DNA from: Bacteroides fragilis
Lineage (GTDB): Bacteria; Bacteroidota; Bacteroidia; Bacteroidales; Bacteroidaceae
Direction: 5' to 3'
Assembly (NCBI RefSeq): GCF_002849695.1
Contig: NZ_CP018937.1
Span: 3,472,001-3,536,000 of the forward strand
Length of the DNA: 64,000 bases
The stretch's first letter is position 1. Each line of letters begins with the position of its first letter. This document shows, piece by piece, positions 1 through 7,745 of the stretch. Made by a program: the position numbers and the translations under genes. The notes under the pieces were generated by a model. That model ran no database searches. It worked only from the letters and a program-made list of their open reading frames with translations, and was not told the origin of the DNA.

Positions 1-369
1 TCTTCTGAACGGGAAATAATCAAGCAACACCATTCCGTTTGCCATATTTGCTTTGGCCTTCAAAGGAACCGTATAATATCTATCCGGATCCTCATTACCG
101 ACACGGGCATTTGCCGGCAACGGACCTTCATAGGTTCCGTCATAATCATAATTATAATTGAACTTCAACAAAGAGAATCCGGCACGAAGTCCCAGATAAT
201 CGTTCAACGGAGCGGCCACCTGCAATCCTCCTCCCAGTGTTCCCGCATTCAGCGAAACAGATAAATGACTGAAAGGTTTTACCCTTTCCGTACCAGTCTG
301 AGCCATAGCTGGGACACCTATACTAAAAGCAACCAGCCAGACCAAAAGATGATAAAAGTTTGTTTTCAT
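1..369 (-). CDS. outer-membrane beta-barrel protein, partial (3' part outside window)
   Basis: The start ATG is at 369 and the frame stays open to base 1, giving 123 codons; the C-terminus lies outside the window. Residues 1-23 form a signal peptide ending ..VPAMA before Gln. The mature part has the alternating hydrophobic/aromatic pattern and Gly-rich turns of a small outer-membrane barrel (for example SLNAGTLGGGLQVAAPL, then GLRAGFSLLKFNYNY). It lies 35 bp downstream of the methyltransferase gene on the same strand and may be cotranscribed with it. I infer an envelope barrel; no specific substrate can be read from it. Confidence 0.65.
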   Translation of the reverse strand, partial: MKTNFYHLLVWLVAFSIGVPAMAQTGTERVKPFSHLSVSLNAGTLGGGLQVAAPLNDYLGLRAGFSLLKFNYNYDYDGTYEGPLPANARVGNEDPDRYYTVPLKAKANMANGMVLLDYFPFRR

Positions 370-404
370 TAATAAGCTTGTTTGTGTGAATATTGAGTGA
401 ACTA

Positions 405-1823
405 TCATAATGTCCGTATGTCCTCGGGCAAATATCCGCTTCGGATACGCCACTCTTGCGGATAAAGATTATTGGCACGATTGCCGATGTTCTTCACAAA
501 TCCTAAAGGTGTCTTTTTATAAGTGACCAGCACGTATCCTCTGGGAACAGAAGGGGAGAGGGTGATGGCTTCTTTCCGCAGATAGGCAATGGCTTGTTCG
601 TAAGTCAGCTCTTCGGTCGGGAAAAGCGATGTTTCCAGCAGACGGCTCATGGCAAGCCCATGTGCCGGAATCAGATCTTTCCCTTTGACTTCGGCTACTT
701 CCGTGCCTGCCTGGACAATGCGGAGAGACGAACGAAGCATAGCTAAATCATCCAGAAAAAGTGCAGGAAAAGCACTAATCACAGCACCGTTCACCAACAA
801 ATCATACTTGTCGGAAGTTGTCAACCAGCCTCTGGCAACGGCCAGATTCTCTTTGGATACCGATGAAGCAGCCGTTTCACCTTTCGGCTTCTTTTTCTTC
901 GGAAAATGGGAACCTCCATCCGTTTCTTCTGCTTCTTCCGGCTTGCGAAGCACGGCGAGGAAAAAACCTTCTCCCTGTGTTTTATGAGGCAGGAAGCGGT
1001 AGACAGGCGCATCGGCCCCGACGAGCAAACCACCGGTAATGTTCCACTCTTCGGGAACGGTAAGCGGCAGCGGTTCTGCTCCGAATTCCTGCCTGATCCA
1101 GGCAATGTTCTCTTCGTCTTCCCGAGTATTATAGGTACAGGTACTGTAAATCAAGATTCCTCCCGGTTTCAGACAAGGCCAGATGTCGGTGATAATCCTG
1201 CGTTGGCGTTGCCAGCAGATTTCCACGTTCTCAGGGCTCCACTCTTCTATGGCACCGGGATCTTTACGAAACATCCCTTCACCCGAACAGGGCACATCAG
1301 CCAATATGACATCGAAGAAGGAACCGACCCGCGAAAAATCAGAAGGGTCATTATTGGTAACCACAACATCGGGATGTCCCCATTTCGTCAGATTCTCTGC
1401 TAATATCTGCGAGCGGTTACGGATGACCTCGTTGGCCACTAACAGGCTCCCGTCCGGCAACAGGCTGCGGGCATGAGTAGACTTCCCCCCGGGAGCGGCG
1501 CAGAGATCGAGCATTTTCACCGGAGCCGTGACATACCGGCGCAACACCTGTTCCACAAACATCGACGAGGCCTCCTGCACGTAATAGCATCCGGCATGAA
1601 AAAGGGGATCGAAGGTGAACGTCAGCCGCTGATTGAGATAATATCCTCCTGCCGCCCAGGGAATGCGCCCTGAAATGGAAGAACAGGACAGCGAATCAGT
1701 AAACTTGCTGTTCAGCCGGACACTAACAGGCGGCTCTTGCTCCAATGCAACGGATAATTTCTGATACTCTTCATCCCCCATCAGCGCACGGGTCGATTCG
1801 ATAAATGATATAGGTAATTTCAT
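405..1823 (-). CDS. RsmF/NOL1-NOP2-Sun family rRNA (cytosine-C5) methyltransferase
   Basis: A 472-residue SAM-dependent RNA m5C methyltransferase of the RsmB/RsmF class, expected to modify 16S rRNA in the cytoplasm. The SAM-binding motif [13 protein letters not shown] is at residues 105-117. The catalytic loop [14 protein letters not shown] (around 175-188) carries Cys179, and the second catalytic cysteine, Cys229, is in YSTCTYN; this Cys pair is diagnostic of the family. The C-terminal third (about 300-472) resembles the RsmF-type RNA-binding/PUA-like tail, so RsmF (YebU) is the nearest named relative. The start ATG overlaps the stop of the upstream ORF6N gene by four bases (ATGA), suggesting translational coupling. 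Exact target base is not deducible. Confidence 0.9.
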   Translation of the reverse strand: MKLPISFIESTRALMGDEEYQKLSVALEQEPPVSVRLNSKFTDSLSCSSISGRIPWAAGGYYLNQRLTFTFDPLFHAGCYYVQEASSMFVEQVLRRYVTAPVKMLDLCAAPGGKSTHARSLLPDGSLLVANEVIRNRSQILAENLTKWGHPDVVVTNNDPSDFSRVGSFFDVILADVPCSGEGMFRKDPGAIEEWSPENVEICWQRQRRIITDIWPCLKPGGILIYSTCTYNTREDEENIAWIRQEFGAEPLPLTVPEEWNITGGLLVGADAPVYRFLPHKTQGEGFFLAVLRKPEEAEETDGGSHFPKKKKPKGETAASSVSKENLAVARGWLTTSDKYDLLVNGAVISAFPALFLDDLAMLRSSLRIVQAGTEVAEVKGKDLIPAHGLAMSRLLETSLFPTEELTYEQAIAYLRKEAITLSPSVPRGYVLVTYKKTPLGFVKNIGNRANNLYPQEWRIRSGYLPEDIRTL

Positions 1824-2395
1824 TCTCCTTTATTATAAGATATAAAACCGATCGGATTACGGGATTTCCCGTCCGGTCGTTTGTCGTTGACCTGCAACTC
1901 GGCAATTGCCTGATTAATCAATTCTAATTGCATCCTCGTATCTTCATTGATGTCATTGTAATCGGCAAATGCCTCTTCTACATATTCTTTTAATTCTTTG
2001 ATTTCATTTTGCAACCTGGTGATATCATTCACCGGAAGAGCCGAAACCAATTGGCGGACAGCCACAAAAGCGCGCATGATGGAGATATTCACTTCGATGG
2101 CAATATCACTGTTCAACACCCCGGAAAGCATGGCCAGCCCCTGTTCGGTAAAAGCAAAAGGAAGCTTGCGGGTACCTCCCCAACTTGATATCACAATTTG
2201 TGACTTCAAGATTTCCCATTCTTCCGCATTCAATTGGAACATAAAATCGACAGGAAACCTTTTACTATTCCTCTTTACTGCCTGATTCAGAACACGGGTT
2301 TCTACCTGATACAACCCTGCCAGATCAAAATCCAGCATCACTTTCTGCCCCCGTATCTCGTAAATCTTGCTCTGTATGATTTGTAGCTCCATCAC
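1820..2395 (-). CDS. ORF6N-domain protein
   Basis: A 191-residue protein whose first ~120 residues match the ORF6N domain (KilA-N relative of phage/nucleoid DNA-binding proteins): segments such as [20 protein letters not shown], the [10 protein letters not shown] block and [13 protein letters not shown] are typical. The C-terminal ~60 residues (about 115-175) are rich in Glu, Asn and Leu and probably form a coiled coil. Chromosomal ORF6N proteins are common in Bacteroides and generally of unknown function; most are thought to be domesticated phage or anti-repressor genes. The stop codon overlaps the methyltransferase start (ATGA), so the two are probably expressed as a unit from the -7 element near 2425. 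Confidence 0.85.
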   Translation of the reverse strand: MMELQIIQSKIYEIRGQKVMLDFDLAGLYQVETRVLNQAVKRNSKRFPVDFMFQLNAEEWEILKSQIVISSWGGTRKLPFAFTEQGLAMLSGVLNSDIAIEVNISIMRAFVAVRQLVSALPVNDITRLQNEIKELKEYVEEAFADYNDINEDTRMQLELINQAIAELQVNDKRPDGKSRNPIGFISYNKGE

Positions 2396-2421
2396 TTTTG
2401 TGTATTAATAGCTGCAAATAT

Positions 2422-2429
2422 CAAAAATA
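2422..2429 (-). promoter_or_regulatory. Bacteroides-type -7 element for the ORF6N-methyltransferase pair
   Basis: On the minus strand the sequence reads TATTTTTG, matching the Bacteroides housekeeping -7 consensus TAnnTTTG, 27 bp before the ORF6N start. No clear -33 TTTG is seen at the expected spacing. Confidence 0.45.
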
Positions 2430-2441
2430 TTTCGTCTCTTT

Positions 2442-2472
2442 GCAACTTTCTGCGCTATGAACTACGTCTAAC
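2442..2472 (+). promoter_or_regulatory. candidate ECF-type promoter of the sigma-factor operon
   Basis: GCAACTT (2442-2448) followed, after 16-17 bp, by CGTCTAAC (2465-2472) resembles the bipartite ECF promoter pattern (AAC core at -35, GTC/TCTAA core at -10) and not the TAnnTTTG housekeeping form. It lies ~40 bp before an operon that itself encodes an ECF sigma factor, so autoregulation is the natural inference. Based on motif reading only. Confidence 0.45.
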
Positions 2473-2510
2473 AGACAAATAAACAAAAACAATTAAAAAA
2501 CAACAGTAAT

Positions 2511-3137
2511 ATGAAACGTATCTTTATCGCTTTGATGGTAGCTATGACTTTCTGTTCGCTGGCAATGGCACAGAACCAAACCATCACCCAAAACAACAAT
2601 GACTCTTCAGACTCTACCTTCGTTGCTGAATACACGGACATTGTGGACAGCAGTACCGTAGACACCGACTACCAGAGCAGCAGCTTCGATTTCGGAAACG
2701 AATTTCCGTTCAATATGGGCAAAGGAGCTATTAACGGAGGTATACTGACAGGTTTAATAGTCGTCATACTGATATTCGGATTCCCTTTCTTTATCGTATT
2801 CGTTGCTTTCTACTTCCGATACAAAAACCGGAAAGCAAAGTACAAACTGATGGAACAGGCACTGGCAACCGGACAACCCCTGCCGGAAGGAATCTTCAAA
2901 GACAGCCTGCCACAGGACTACCGGACGAAAGGCATCAAAAACATCTGTACCGGAATCGGACTGTTCATCTTCCTTTGGGCCATCACAGACGAATTCAGCA
3001 TAGGATGTATCGGATTGCTGGTGTTGTTCACCGGAATCGGGCAGTGGATCATCTCACGCAACCAGCAGCACGGACGCCCGGAAGCCCCTTTCACAACTCC
3101 TACACACAGAGACGAAACCCAGAATGAACAGAAATGA
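2511..3137 (+). CDS. membrane protein of an ECF-sigma operon (DUF6249-like)
   Basis: A 208-residue protein with an N-terminal signal peptide (about 1-20, ending SLAMAQ), an Asn/Ser/Asp-rich exported stretch (21-70), then hydrophobic segments at about 77-102, 146-160 and 163-181. The central cytoplasmic-looking loop (RYKNRKAKYKLMEQALATGQ, then PLPEG) and the GIGLFIFLWA segment are what I recall from the Bacteroidales DUF6249 family; that name is from memory. The stop overlaps the start of the sigma-factor gene (ATGA), so it is the first gene of a three-gene operon. It could sense envelope state or antagonize the sigma factor, but no motif proves either. Confidence 0.75.
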   Translation: MKRIFIALMVAMTFCSLAMAQNQTITQNNNDSSDSTFVAEYTDIVDSSTVDTDYQSSSFDFGNEFPFNMGKGAINGGILTGLIVVILIFGFPFFIVFVAFYFRYKNRKAKYKLMEQALATGQPLPEGIFKDSLPQDYRTKGIKNICTGIGLFIFLWAITDEFSIGCIGLLVLFTGIGQWIISRNQQHGRPEAPFTTPTHRDETQNEQK

Positions 3138-3682
3138 GCCAGCTCAATGATATATCGTTAGTCGCACAGGTCGTGGTGTTCAGAAACACCAGGGCCTTCG
3201 ACCAATTGGTACAGAAGTATCAGTCGCCCGTCCGGCGCTTCTTCCTGAACCTGACCTGCGGCGACAGCGAACTGAGCGACGACCTGGCACAAGATACGTT
3301 TATAAAAGCCTACACAAACATCGCAAACTTTAAAAACCTTTCAAGTTTCTCAACATGGCTTTACAGAATTGCTTATAACGTATTTTATGATTATATTCGC
3401 AGCCGAAAGGAAACAACGGATCTGGATGCCCGTGAAGTGGATGCTGTCAACAGCACCGAACAAGTGAATGTGGGCGAACAGATGGATGTTTACCAATCAC
3501 TCAGAACGCTGAAAGAAATAGAACGCACCTGCATCACTTTGTTCTATATGGAAGATGTTAGTATAGAAAAGATTGCGGGAATAACGGGATGCCCGGTAGG
3601 AACGGTCAAATCGCACCTGTCGAGGGCTAAAGACAAATTGGCAATTTACTTAAAACAAAACGGTTATGACGGAAACAGATGA
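3134..3682 (+). CDS. ECF-subfamily sigma-70 factor
   Basis: A 182-residue alternative sigma factor. Region 2 (about residues 30-92) contains the DLAQDTFIKAYTNI helix and the -10-recognition/melting segment FSTWLYRIAYNVFYDYIRSR. Region 4 (about 125-172) holds a helix-turn-helix with VSIEKIAGITGCPVGTVKSH followed by LSRAKDKL. Regions 1 and 3 are absent, as in ECF factors. It overlaps the upstream membrane-protein gene by four bases and the downstream small membrane-protein gene by 17 bp, so the three products are probably made together. A candidate ECF-type promoter lies at 2442-2472, suggesting that it controls its own operon. Regulon unknown. Confidence 0.93.
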   Translation: MSQLNDISLVAQVVVFRNTRAFDQLVQKYQSPVRRFFLNLTCGDSELSDDLAQDTFIKAYTNIANFKNLSSFSTWLYRIAYNVFYDYIRSRKETTDLDAREVDAVNSTEQVNVGEQMDVYQSLRTLKEIERTCITLFYMEDVSIEKIAGITGCPVGTVKSHLSRAKDKLAIYLKQNGYDGNR

Positions 3683-3995
3683 TAAACTCCTGAAGCAATT
3701 CTTCAGCGAGCAAAAACAAGAAATAAAAGATAATGGGTTCAGCCGCCGCGTCATGCGTAATCTACCGGGACGAAATCACCGGTTGATCCAGATATGGGGA
3801 ACGGTCTGCACAGTATTGTGCGTCATCTTGTTCTTCGCCTTCGGAGGTCTGCAAGCCACTATCAGTACGCTGCGTGAAGTTTTTGTATCCATGATACAAC
3901 ACGGGCTTACGGCGGGATTCGATCCGAAATCTCTCTATATCGCCATTCTGGTACTCGCTTTCTTCGGAGCACGCAAGGCATGGTCTATGGCTTGA
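3666..3995 (+). CDS. small two-TM membrane protein, likely sigma-factor partner (DUF5056-like)
   Basis: A 109-residue protein that begins inside the sigma-factor gene (17-bp overlap). The N-terminal ~38 residues are charged and cytoplasmic-looking (DDKLLKQFFSEQKQEIKDNG, then FSRRVMRNLP), followed by membrane segments at about 42-62 and 88-107. The layout and position match the small membrane proteins found after Bacteroides ECF sigma genes (DUF5056, name from memory). By context it is a candidate anti-sigma factor, but it lacks a recognizable zinc-binding anti-sigma HxxxCxxC motif. The function is inference. Confidence 0.75.
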   Translation: MTETDDKLLKQFFSEQKQEIKDNGFSRRVMRNLPGRNHRLIQIWGTVCTVLCVILFFAFGGLQATISTLREVFVSMIQHGLTAGFDPKSLYIAILVLAFFGARKAWSMA

Positions 3996-4059
3996 TGCGG
4001 AGATAATCCGGAAGCCGTACAGGGATTTGTGCGCAACAGCCCTAAAAACAAGTGAAAAA

Positions 4060-4091
4060 CTTGCTTTCGGGATCAGAATGTGTTATCTTTG
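4060..4091 (+). promoter_or_regulatory. Bacteroides-type promoter before a short terminated transcript
   Basis: CTTG (4060-4063, near -33 consensus TTTG), a 20-bp spacer, then TATCTTTG (4084-4091, perfect TAnnTTTG). No gene follows; instead a strong terminator stands at 4132-4164. Predicted start site is about 4098. Confidence 0.5.
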
Positions 4092-4097
4092 TAAACA

Positions 4098-4164
4098 AGA
4101 TACATACAATATATTCAATTTAATATGAGGTAAAAGGGAAGAGTTGCAACTCTTCCCTTTTTTT
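4098..4164 (+). ncRNA. candidate short RNA (about 67 nt) with its own promoter and terminator
   Basis: A promoter (TATCTTTG at 4084-4091) is followed only 41 bp later by a perfect 30-bp palindrome (4132-4161) and a T-run. The transcript would be an AU-rich 34-nt leader plus the terminator hairpin. The only ORF is a meaningless ATG-AGG-TAA. The reading is a small RNA, or a remnant leader whose gene has been lost. No homology is recognized. Confidence 0.4.
4132..4164 (+). terminator. strong rho-independent terminator
   Basis: Bases 4132-4161 form a perfect 30-bp palindrome centred between 4146 and 4147 (arms of 15, with AAAAGGGAAGAGTTG opposite its complement) followed by T's to 4164. It may end the candidate short RNA and also any read-through from the sigma operon. 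Confidence 0.75.
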
Positions 4165-4176
4165 GTGGTATCGCCG

Positions 4177-4242
4177 GCGGATCTTCCGGAAGACGGTGCG
4201 TCCGGAGAAAACAGACGGTGTCTTTCGGTCCGGAAGACGGTG
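4177..4242 (+). repeat. 22-bp-period array, three units
   Basis: The box AGACGGTG ends at 4198, 4220 and 4242, an exact 22-bp period. The first and third boxes extend to the 14-mer TCCGGAAGACGGTG (4185-4198, 4229-4242). The 8-nt spacers between them differ. It lies in the 473-bp intergenic region 3996-4468, between the short-RNA terminator and a 14-bp inverted repeat at 4296-4335. See the sister arrays at 16122 and 37543. Confidence 0.7.
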
Positions 4243-4295
4243 TATTCCTGCCAAAAGCAGTAAGCTTTCGCCCCCGAAGCCCGGCTCTTCCACCC

Positions 4296-4335
4296 GATAA
4301 CATCAGGAGTTAATCAATTATCTCCTGATGTTATC
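4296..4335. repeat. perfect 14-bp inverted repeat (hairpin)
   Basis: GATAACATCAGGAG (4296-4309) and its exact complement (4322-4335) flank a 12-nt AT-rich loop. There is no T-run on either side, so it is a weak terminator candidate or a binding site. The remaining bases up to the PLD gene show only its -7 element. Confidence 0.6.
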
Positions 4336-4429
4336 AAGCATTACTCCTATTCTTTCCCGGAAAAGCGCCACACTGTTAATATACATTAAATCTGCTCTTG
4401 ACAAAAAGAAGCCAAGAACAGAGATGTTG

Positions 4430-4437
4430 TATCTTTG
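4430..4437 (+). promoter_or_regulatory. -7 element of the phospholipase-D-family gene
   Basis: TATCTTTG matches TAnnTTTG, 32 bp before the TTG start at 4469. The -33 element is not convincing. Confidence 0.5.
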
Positions 4438-4468
4438 TTTCCTTGTAAACTAAATAAAGACTGAGGTT

Positions 4469-5743
4469 TTGAAATTATACGTTTTAATAATAGCGATCAT
4501 TCTCTCTATAGGCACTGCCCGAACACAGAATATTGACAGCCTGCTGATGCAGCGGGAGGACACTACACAATTTATTCGAAGCGACTCTCTCGTCATGCAG
4601 TTCCTCGAGTACTCTAACATCCCTATCACTGACAATAATAAGGTGAAACTTATCAAAAGCGGGCGGGAGAAATTTGAAGACTTGTTCGAAGCCATCCGCG
4701 GAGCGAAGCATCACATTCATCTGGAATATTTCAATTTCCGTAACGACTCCATAGCCAATGCACTGTTCGACCTGCTCGGCGAAAAAGTGAAAGAAGGTGT
4801 CAAGGTACGGGCATTGTTCGATGCATTCGGTAACTGGTCGAACAACAAGCCGCTCAAAAAGAAACATCTGAAAGCAATCCGGGAGAAAGGAATCGAAATC
4901 GTAAAATTCGATCCGTTCAAGTTCCCGTATATCAACCATGCAGCCCATCGTGACCATCGGAAGATTGCGGTCATCGACGGAAAAATAGGGTATACGGGTG
5001 GAATGAATATTGCGGATTACTACATCAACGGGCTGCCCAAGATAGGTACCTGGCGCGATATGCACATCCGGATCGAAGGTGACGCGGTGAATATTCTGCA
5101 AGAAATCTTCCTCGACATCTGGAACAAGACTACCAAACAAAACATCGTGGGCGAAGAATATTTCCCGAATCATCCGCAACGTGCAGACAGTTGCAACACA
5201 ATCATCGCAATCGTAGACCGCACTCCCAAACGGAACTCCCGAATGCTGAGCCACACGTATGCCATGTCTATCTATGCCGCGCAACACGATGTACGCATCG
5301 TGAATCCATACTTCGTTCCGACTTCCTCCATCCGCAAGGCCCTCAAGAGGGCACTGAACCGGGGAACGAAAGTAGAAATCATGATTTCTTCCAAATCGGA
5401 TATCCCTTTCACACCGGATGCCTCGCTCTATGCCGTGCAGAAACTGATGAAAAAAGGGGCAAATATCTATCTGTACAACGGTGGATTCCACCACTCAAAG
5501 ATCATGATGGTGGACGATCTGTTCTGCACCGTAGGTACAGCTAACCTGAACAGCCGGAGCCTGCGATACGATTATGAAACGAATGCCTTCATTTTCGACA
5601 AAAACATCACTCAGCAGTTAAATGACGTTTTTGAAGCCGACACCCTGCATTGCACCCGTCTGACCCCGGAAATGTGGAGACAGAAATCGGCTTGGAAGAA
5701 GTTTAAATGTTGGTTTGCGAACTTATTCACACCGTTCCTGTAA
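4469..5743 (+). CDS. phospholipase D-family phosphatidyltransferase (cardiolipin-synthase-like)
   Basis: A 424-residue enzyme with two HxKxxxxD catalytic motifs: HRKIAVID at residues 163-170 and HSKIMMVD at 342-349, each followed by the G-G/G-T and N residues expected of the PLD superfamily (YTGGMNIAD and VGTANLNSRS). The family joins phosphatidyl groups to make cardiolipin or hydrolyses phosphodiesters. Unlike classical ClsA, with two N-terminal TM helices, this protein has one hydrophobic segment (1-18) that reads as a signal peptide or single anchor. The start must be TTG: the in-frame codon two before it is a stop, and the next ATG would remove the hydrophobic N-terminus. Its own -7 element precedes it. 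Confidence 0.85.
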   Translation: MKLYVLIIAIILSIGTARTQNIDSLLMQREDTTQFIRSDSLVMQFLEYSNIPITDNNKVKLIKSGREKFEDLFEAIRGAKHHIHLEYFNFRNDSIANALFDLLGEKVKEGVKVRALFDAFGNWSNNKPLKKKHLKAIREKGIEIVKFDPFKFPYINHAAHRDHRKIAVIDGKIGYTGGMNIADYYINGLPKIGTWRDMHIRIEGDAVNILQEIFLDIWNKTTKQNIVGEEYFPNHPQRADSCNTIIAIVDRTPKRNSRMLSHTYAMSIYAAQHDVRIVNPYFVPTSSIRKALKRALNRGTKVEIMISSKSDIPFTPDASLYAVQKLMKKGANIYLYNGGFHHSKIMMVDDLFCTVGTANLNSRSLRYDYETNAFIFDKNITQQLNDVFEADTLHCTRLTPEMWRQKSAWKKFKCWFANLFTPFL

Positions 5744-5762
5744 GTTATTCGGGCTGTTTTTG

Positions 5763-5770
5763 TAACTTTG
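5763..5770 (+). promoter_or_regulatory. -7 element of thyA-folA
   Basis: TAACTTTG matches TAnnTTTG 39 bp before the thyA ATG at 5810. This places the transcript start near 5777 and rules out the in-frame TTG at 5768 as a start codon. Confidence 0.55.
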
Positions 5771-5809
5771 GCAGGAATTTTTAGTAACTCAAGAAGTATA
5801 ACCATCCAT

Positions 5810-6604
5810 ATGAAACAATATTTAGATCTGCTCAACCGGGTGTTGGCAGAAGGAACAGAAAAAGGTGACCGCACCGGAACGGGAACCATCAGTGTCTTCG
5901 GACACCAGATGCGTTTCGACCTGGACGAAGGCTTCCCTTGCCTCACTACCAAGAAACTTCATCTGAAATCGATCATTTACGAACTGTTGTGGTTCCTGAA
6001 AGGAGACACAAATGTGAAATATCTGCAGGACCACGGTGTACGCATCTGGAACGAATGGGCGGACGAGAAGGGCGACCTGGGACATATTTATGGTTATCAG
6101 TGGCGTTCGTGGCCCAACTATGACGGCGGATTCATCGACCAGATCAGTGAAGCGGTGGATGCCATCAAACACAATCCGGATTCACGCCGCATCATCGTCA
6201 GTGCCTGGAACGTCGGTGATCTGGATCACATGAACCTCCCTCCCTGCCACGCGTTCTTTCAGTTTTACGTAGCGAACGGACGATTGAGCCTGCAACTCTA
6301 CCAGCGCAGCGCCGATATCTTCCTGGGTGTACCGTTCAACATAGCCTCCTATGCACTGCTGCTACAGATGATGGCACAAGTCACCGGTTTGAAAGCGGGA
6401 GAGTTTATCCACACGCTGGGTGATGCGCATATCTACCTGAATCATTTGGAACAGGTGAAACTGCAACTTAGCCGGGAGCCCCGTACACTGCCGCAGATGA
6501 AAATAAATCCGGATGTGAAAAGTATCTTCGACTTCCGGTTTGAGGATTTTGAATTAGTAAACTACGATCCGCACCCGCACATTGCAGGGAAAGTTGCGGT
6601 ATAA
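5810..6604 (+). CDS. thyA: thymidylate synthase
   Basis: A 264-residue enzyme, the same length as E. coli ThyA, converting dUMP to dTMP with methylene-tetrahydrofolate. The nucleophile Cys146 sits in [10 protein letters not shown]. Also visible are the folate/dUMP-binding blocks DRTGTGT (20-26), [10 protein letters not shown] (about 125-134), [20 protein letters not shown] and the C-terminal DPHPHI..VAV. The ATG at 5810 is chosen because the protein aligns from MKQYLDLL and the promoter lies just upstream. folA follows after 17 bp, so the enzyme that makes dihydrofolate and the one that recycles it are cotranscribed. Confidence 0.98.
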   Translation: MKQYLDLLNRVLAEGTEKGDRTGTGTISVFGHQMRFDLDEGFPCLTTKKLHLKSIIYELLWFLKGDTNVKYLQDHGVRIWNEWADEKGDLGHIYGYQWRSWPNYDGGFIDQISEAVDAIKHNPDSRRIIVSAWNVGDLDHMNLPPCHAFFQFYVANGRLSLQLYQRSADIFLGVPFNIASYALLLQMMAQVTGLKAGEFIHTLGDAHIYLNHLEQVKLQLSREPRTLPQMKINPDVKSIFDFRFEDFELVNYDPHPHIAGKVAV

Positions 6605-6621
6605 CATAACTCCACCGGACT

Positions 6622-7116
6622 ATGAGTAGAATTAGCATTATTGCCGCTGTAGACCACCGAATGGCCATAGGATTTCAAAACAAGCTTTTATTCTGGCTGC
6701 CCAACGACCTGAAACGTTTCAAAGCGCTGACCACAGGAAACACAATCATAATGGGACGAAAAACTTTCGAATCGCTTCCTAAAGGAGCGTTACCCAATCG
6801 ACGGAATGTGGTACTCTCTTCCAATCCGGCAACCGAATGTCCCGGAGCAGAGGTGTTCACTTCGCTGGAAGCCGCTTTGAAAAGCTGTCAGGAAGAAGAG
6901 AAAGTATACATCATCGGAGGAGCAAGTGTCTACCGCCAAGCCATGCCTTTGGCCGACGAACTGTGCCTGACCGAAGTTGATGACACAGCTCCGGAAGCAG
7001 ATGCCTTTTTCCCGGCTGTAGATACAGCCATATGGCACGAAAAAAGCAGAGAAGTCCATCCTGCGGATGAGAAACATCTCTGCTCATATGCTTTCGTAGA
7101 TTACGTTCGGGGATAA
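6622..7116 (+). CDS. folA: dihydrofolate reductase
   Basis: A 164-residue NADPH-dependent enzyme reducing dihydrofolate to tetrahydrofolate. It shows the N-terminal ISIIAAVDHRMAIG strand, the substrate-binding LPNDLKRFKALTTGNTIIMG block with the conserved MGRKTFESLP motif (about 45-54), and YIIGGASVYRQAMP (around residues 96-109). It lies 17 bp after thyA, the classical folate-cycle pair. The gene ends 2 bp before the stop of the convergent Lrp-type regulator, with no room for a private terminator. Confidence 0.97.
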   Translation: MSRISIIAAVDHRMAIGFQNKLLFWLPNDLKRFKALTTGNTIIMGRKTFESLPKGALPNRRNVVLSSNPATECPGAEVFTSLEAALKSCQEEEKVYIIGGASVYRQAMPLADELCLTEVDDTAPEADAFFPAVDTAIWHEKSREVHPADEKHLCSYAFVDYVRG

Positions 7117-7118
7117 AC

Positions 7119-7595
7119 TTAATCCTCGTCCGTTTCTACCATGATCGGCATTTGCCGCTTGATAGCTTCATGGAATGAAATAAGCGTCTCCGTACGAGCC
7201 AATCCCAACGGTTGAAGTTTATCATGGATCACACTCAGAAGGTGATGGTTATTCCTTGCGTATATCTTGATAAACATATCGTATTTCCCGGTGGTGAAAT
7301 GGCATTCCACTACTTCCGGAATCGCTTCCAAAGCTTTGGTCACAGAATCGAACGACTCAGGATCTTTCAGATAAATCCCAATATAAGCACATGTCTCATA
7401 TCCAATCTTCTCCGGGTCGATAACATACTCCGAACCTTTCAATATACCCAGATTAGTCAACTTCTGTATGCGTTGATGAATAGCCGCACCCGAAACGTTG
7501 CACGCTCTTGCCACTTCCAGAAACGGAATGCGGGCATTGTCGGCAATCAACTTCAGAATCTGCTCGTCTAAAGTATCTAATTGATGATGTCCCAT
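7119..7595 (-). CDS. Lrp/AsnC-family transcriptional regulator
   Basis: A 158-residue regulator. Residues 5-55 form the AsnC-type helix-turn-helix (LDEQILKLIADNARIPF, then LEVARACNVSGAAIHQRIQ), and residues 65-145 form the RAM/ligand-binding domain with the typical GIYLKDPESFDSV, VVECHFTTGKYDMF and SFHEAIKRQMP segments. Such proteins act as octamers or dimers and sense amino acids. It faces folA convergently and the M64 peptidase gene divergently (150 bp between starts), so autoregulation or control of the peptidase gene is possible. The ligand cannot be read from the sequence. Confidence 0.93.
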   Translation of the reverse strand: MGHHQLDTLDEQILKLIADNARIPFLEVARACNVSGAAIHQRIQKLTNLGILKGSEYVIDPEKIGYETCAYIGIYLKDPESFDSVTKALEAIPEVVECHFTTGKYDMFIKIYARNNHHLLSVIHDKLQPLGLARTETLISFHEAIKRQMPIMVETDED

Positions 7596-7714
7596 TTTAA
7601 ATCAATTTGTTTTAATATATCAATCACTAATGCAAAGTTAGTTATTTCCCCGGCAATAAATACTATAGTTTATTACTTTTATTTGTAAAAATAGAATAAA
7701 TCGGCAATAGTTCG

Positions 7715-7722
7715 TACCTTTG
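7715..7722 (+). promoter_or_regulatory. -7 element of the M64 peptidase gene
   Basis: TACCTTTG matches TAnnTTTG, 23 bp before the ATG at 7746. A TTTG at 7682-7685 is too far away for a canonical -33. Confidence 0.5.
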
Positions 7723-7745
7723 TAAAAACAATAAATTCACACGAT

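Noticed and set aside
4115..4303. 62-codon minus-strand frame in the 3996-4468 intergenic region
   Set aside because: It overlaps the perfect-palindrome terminator and the 22-bp repeats and has no promoter or recognizable product; its openness follows from the repeats.
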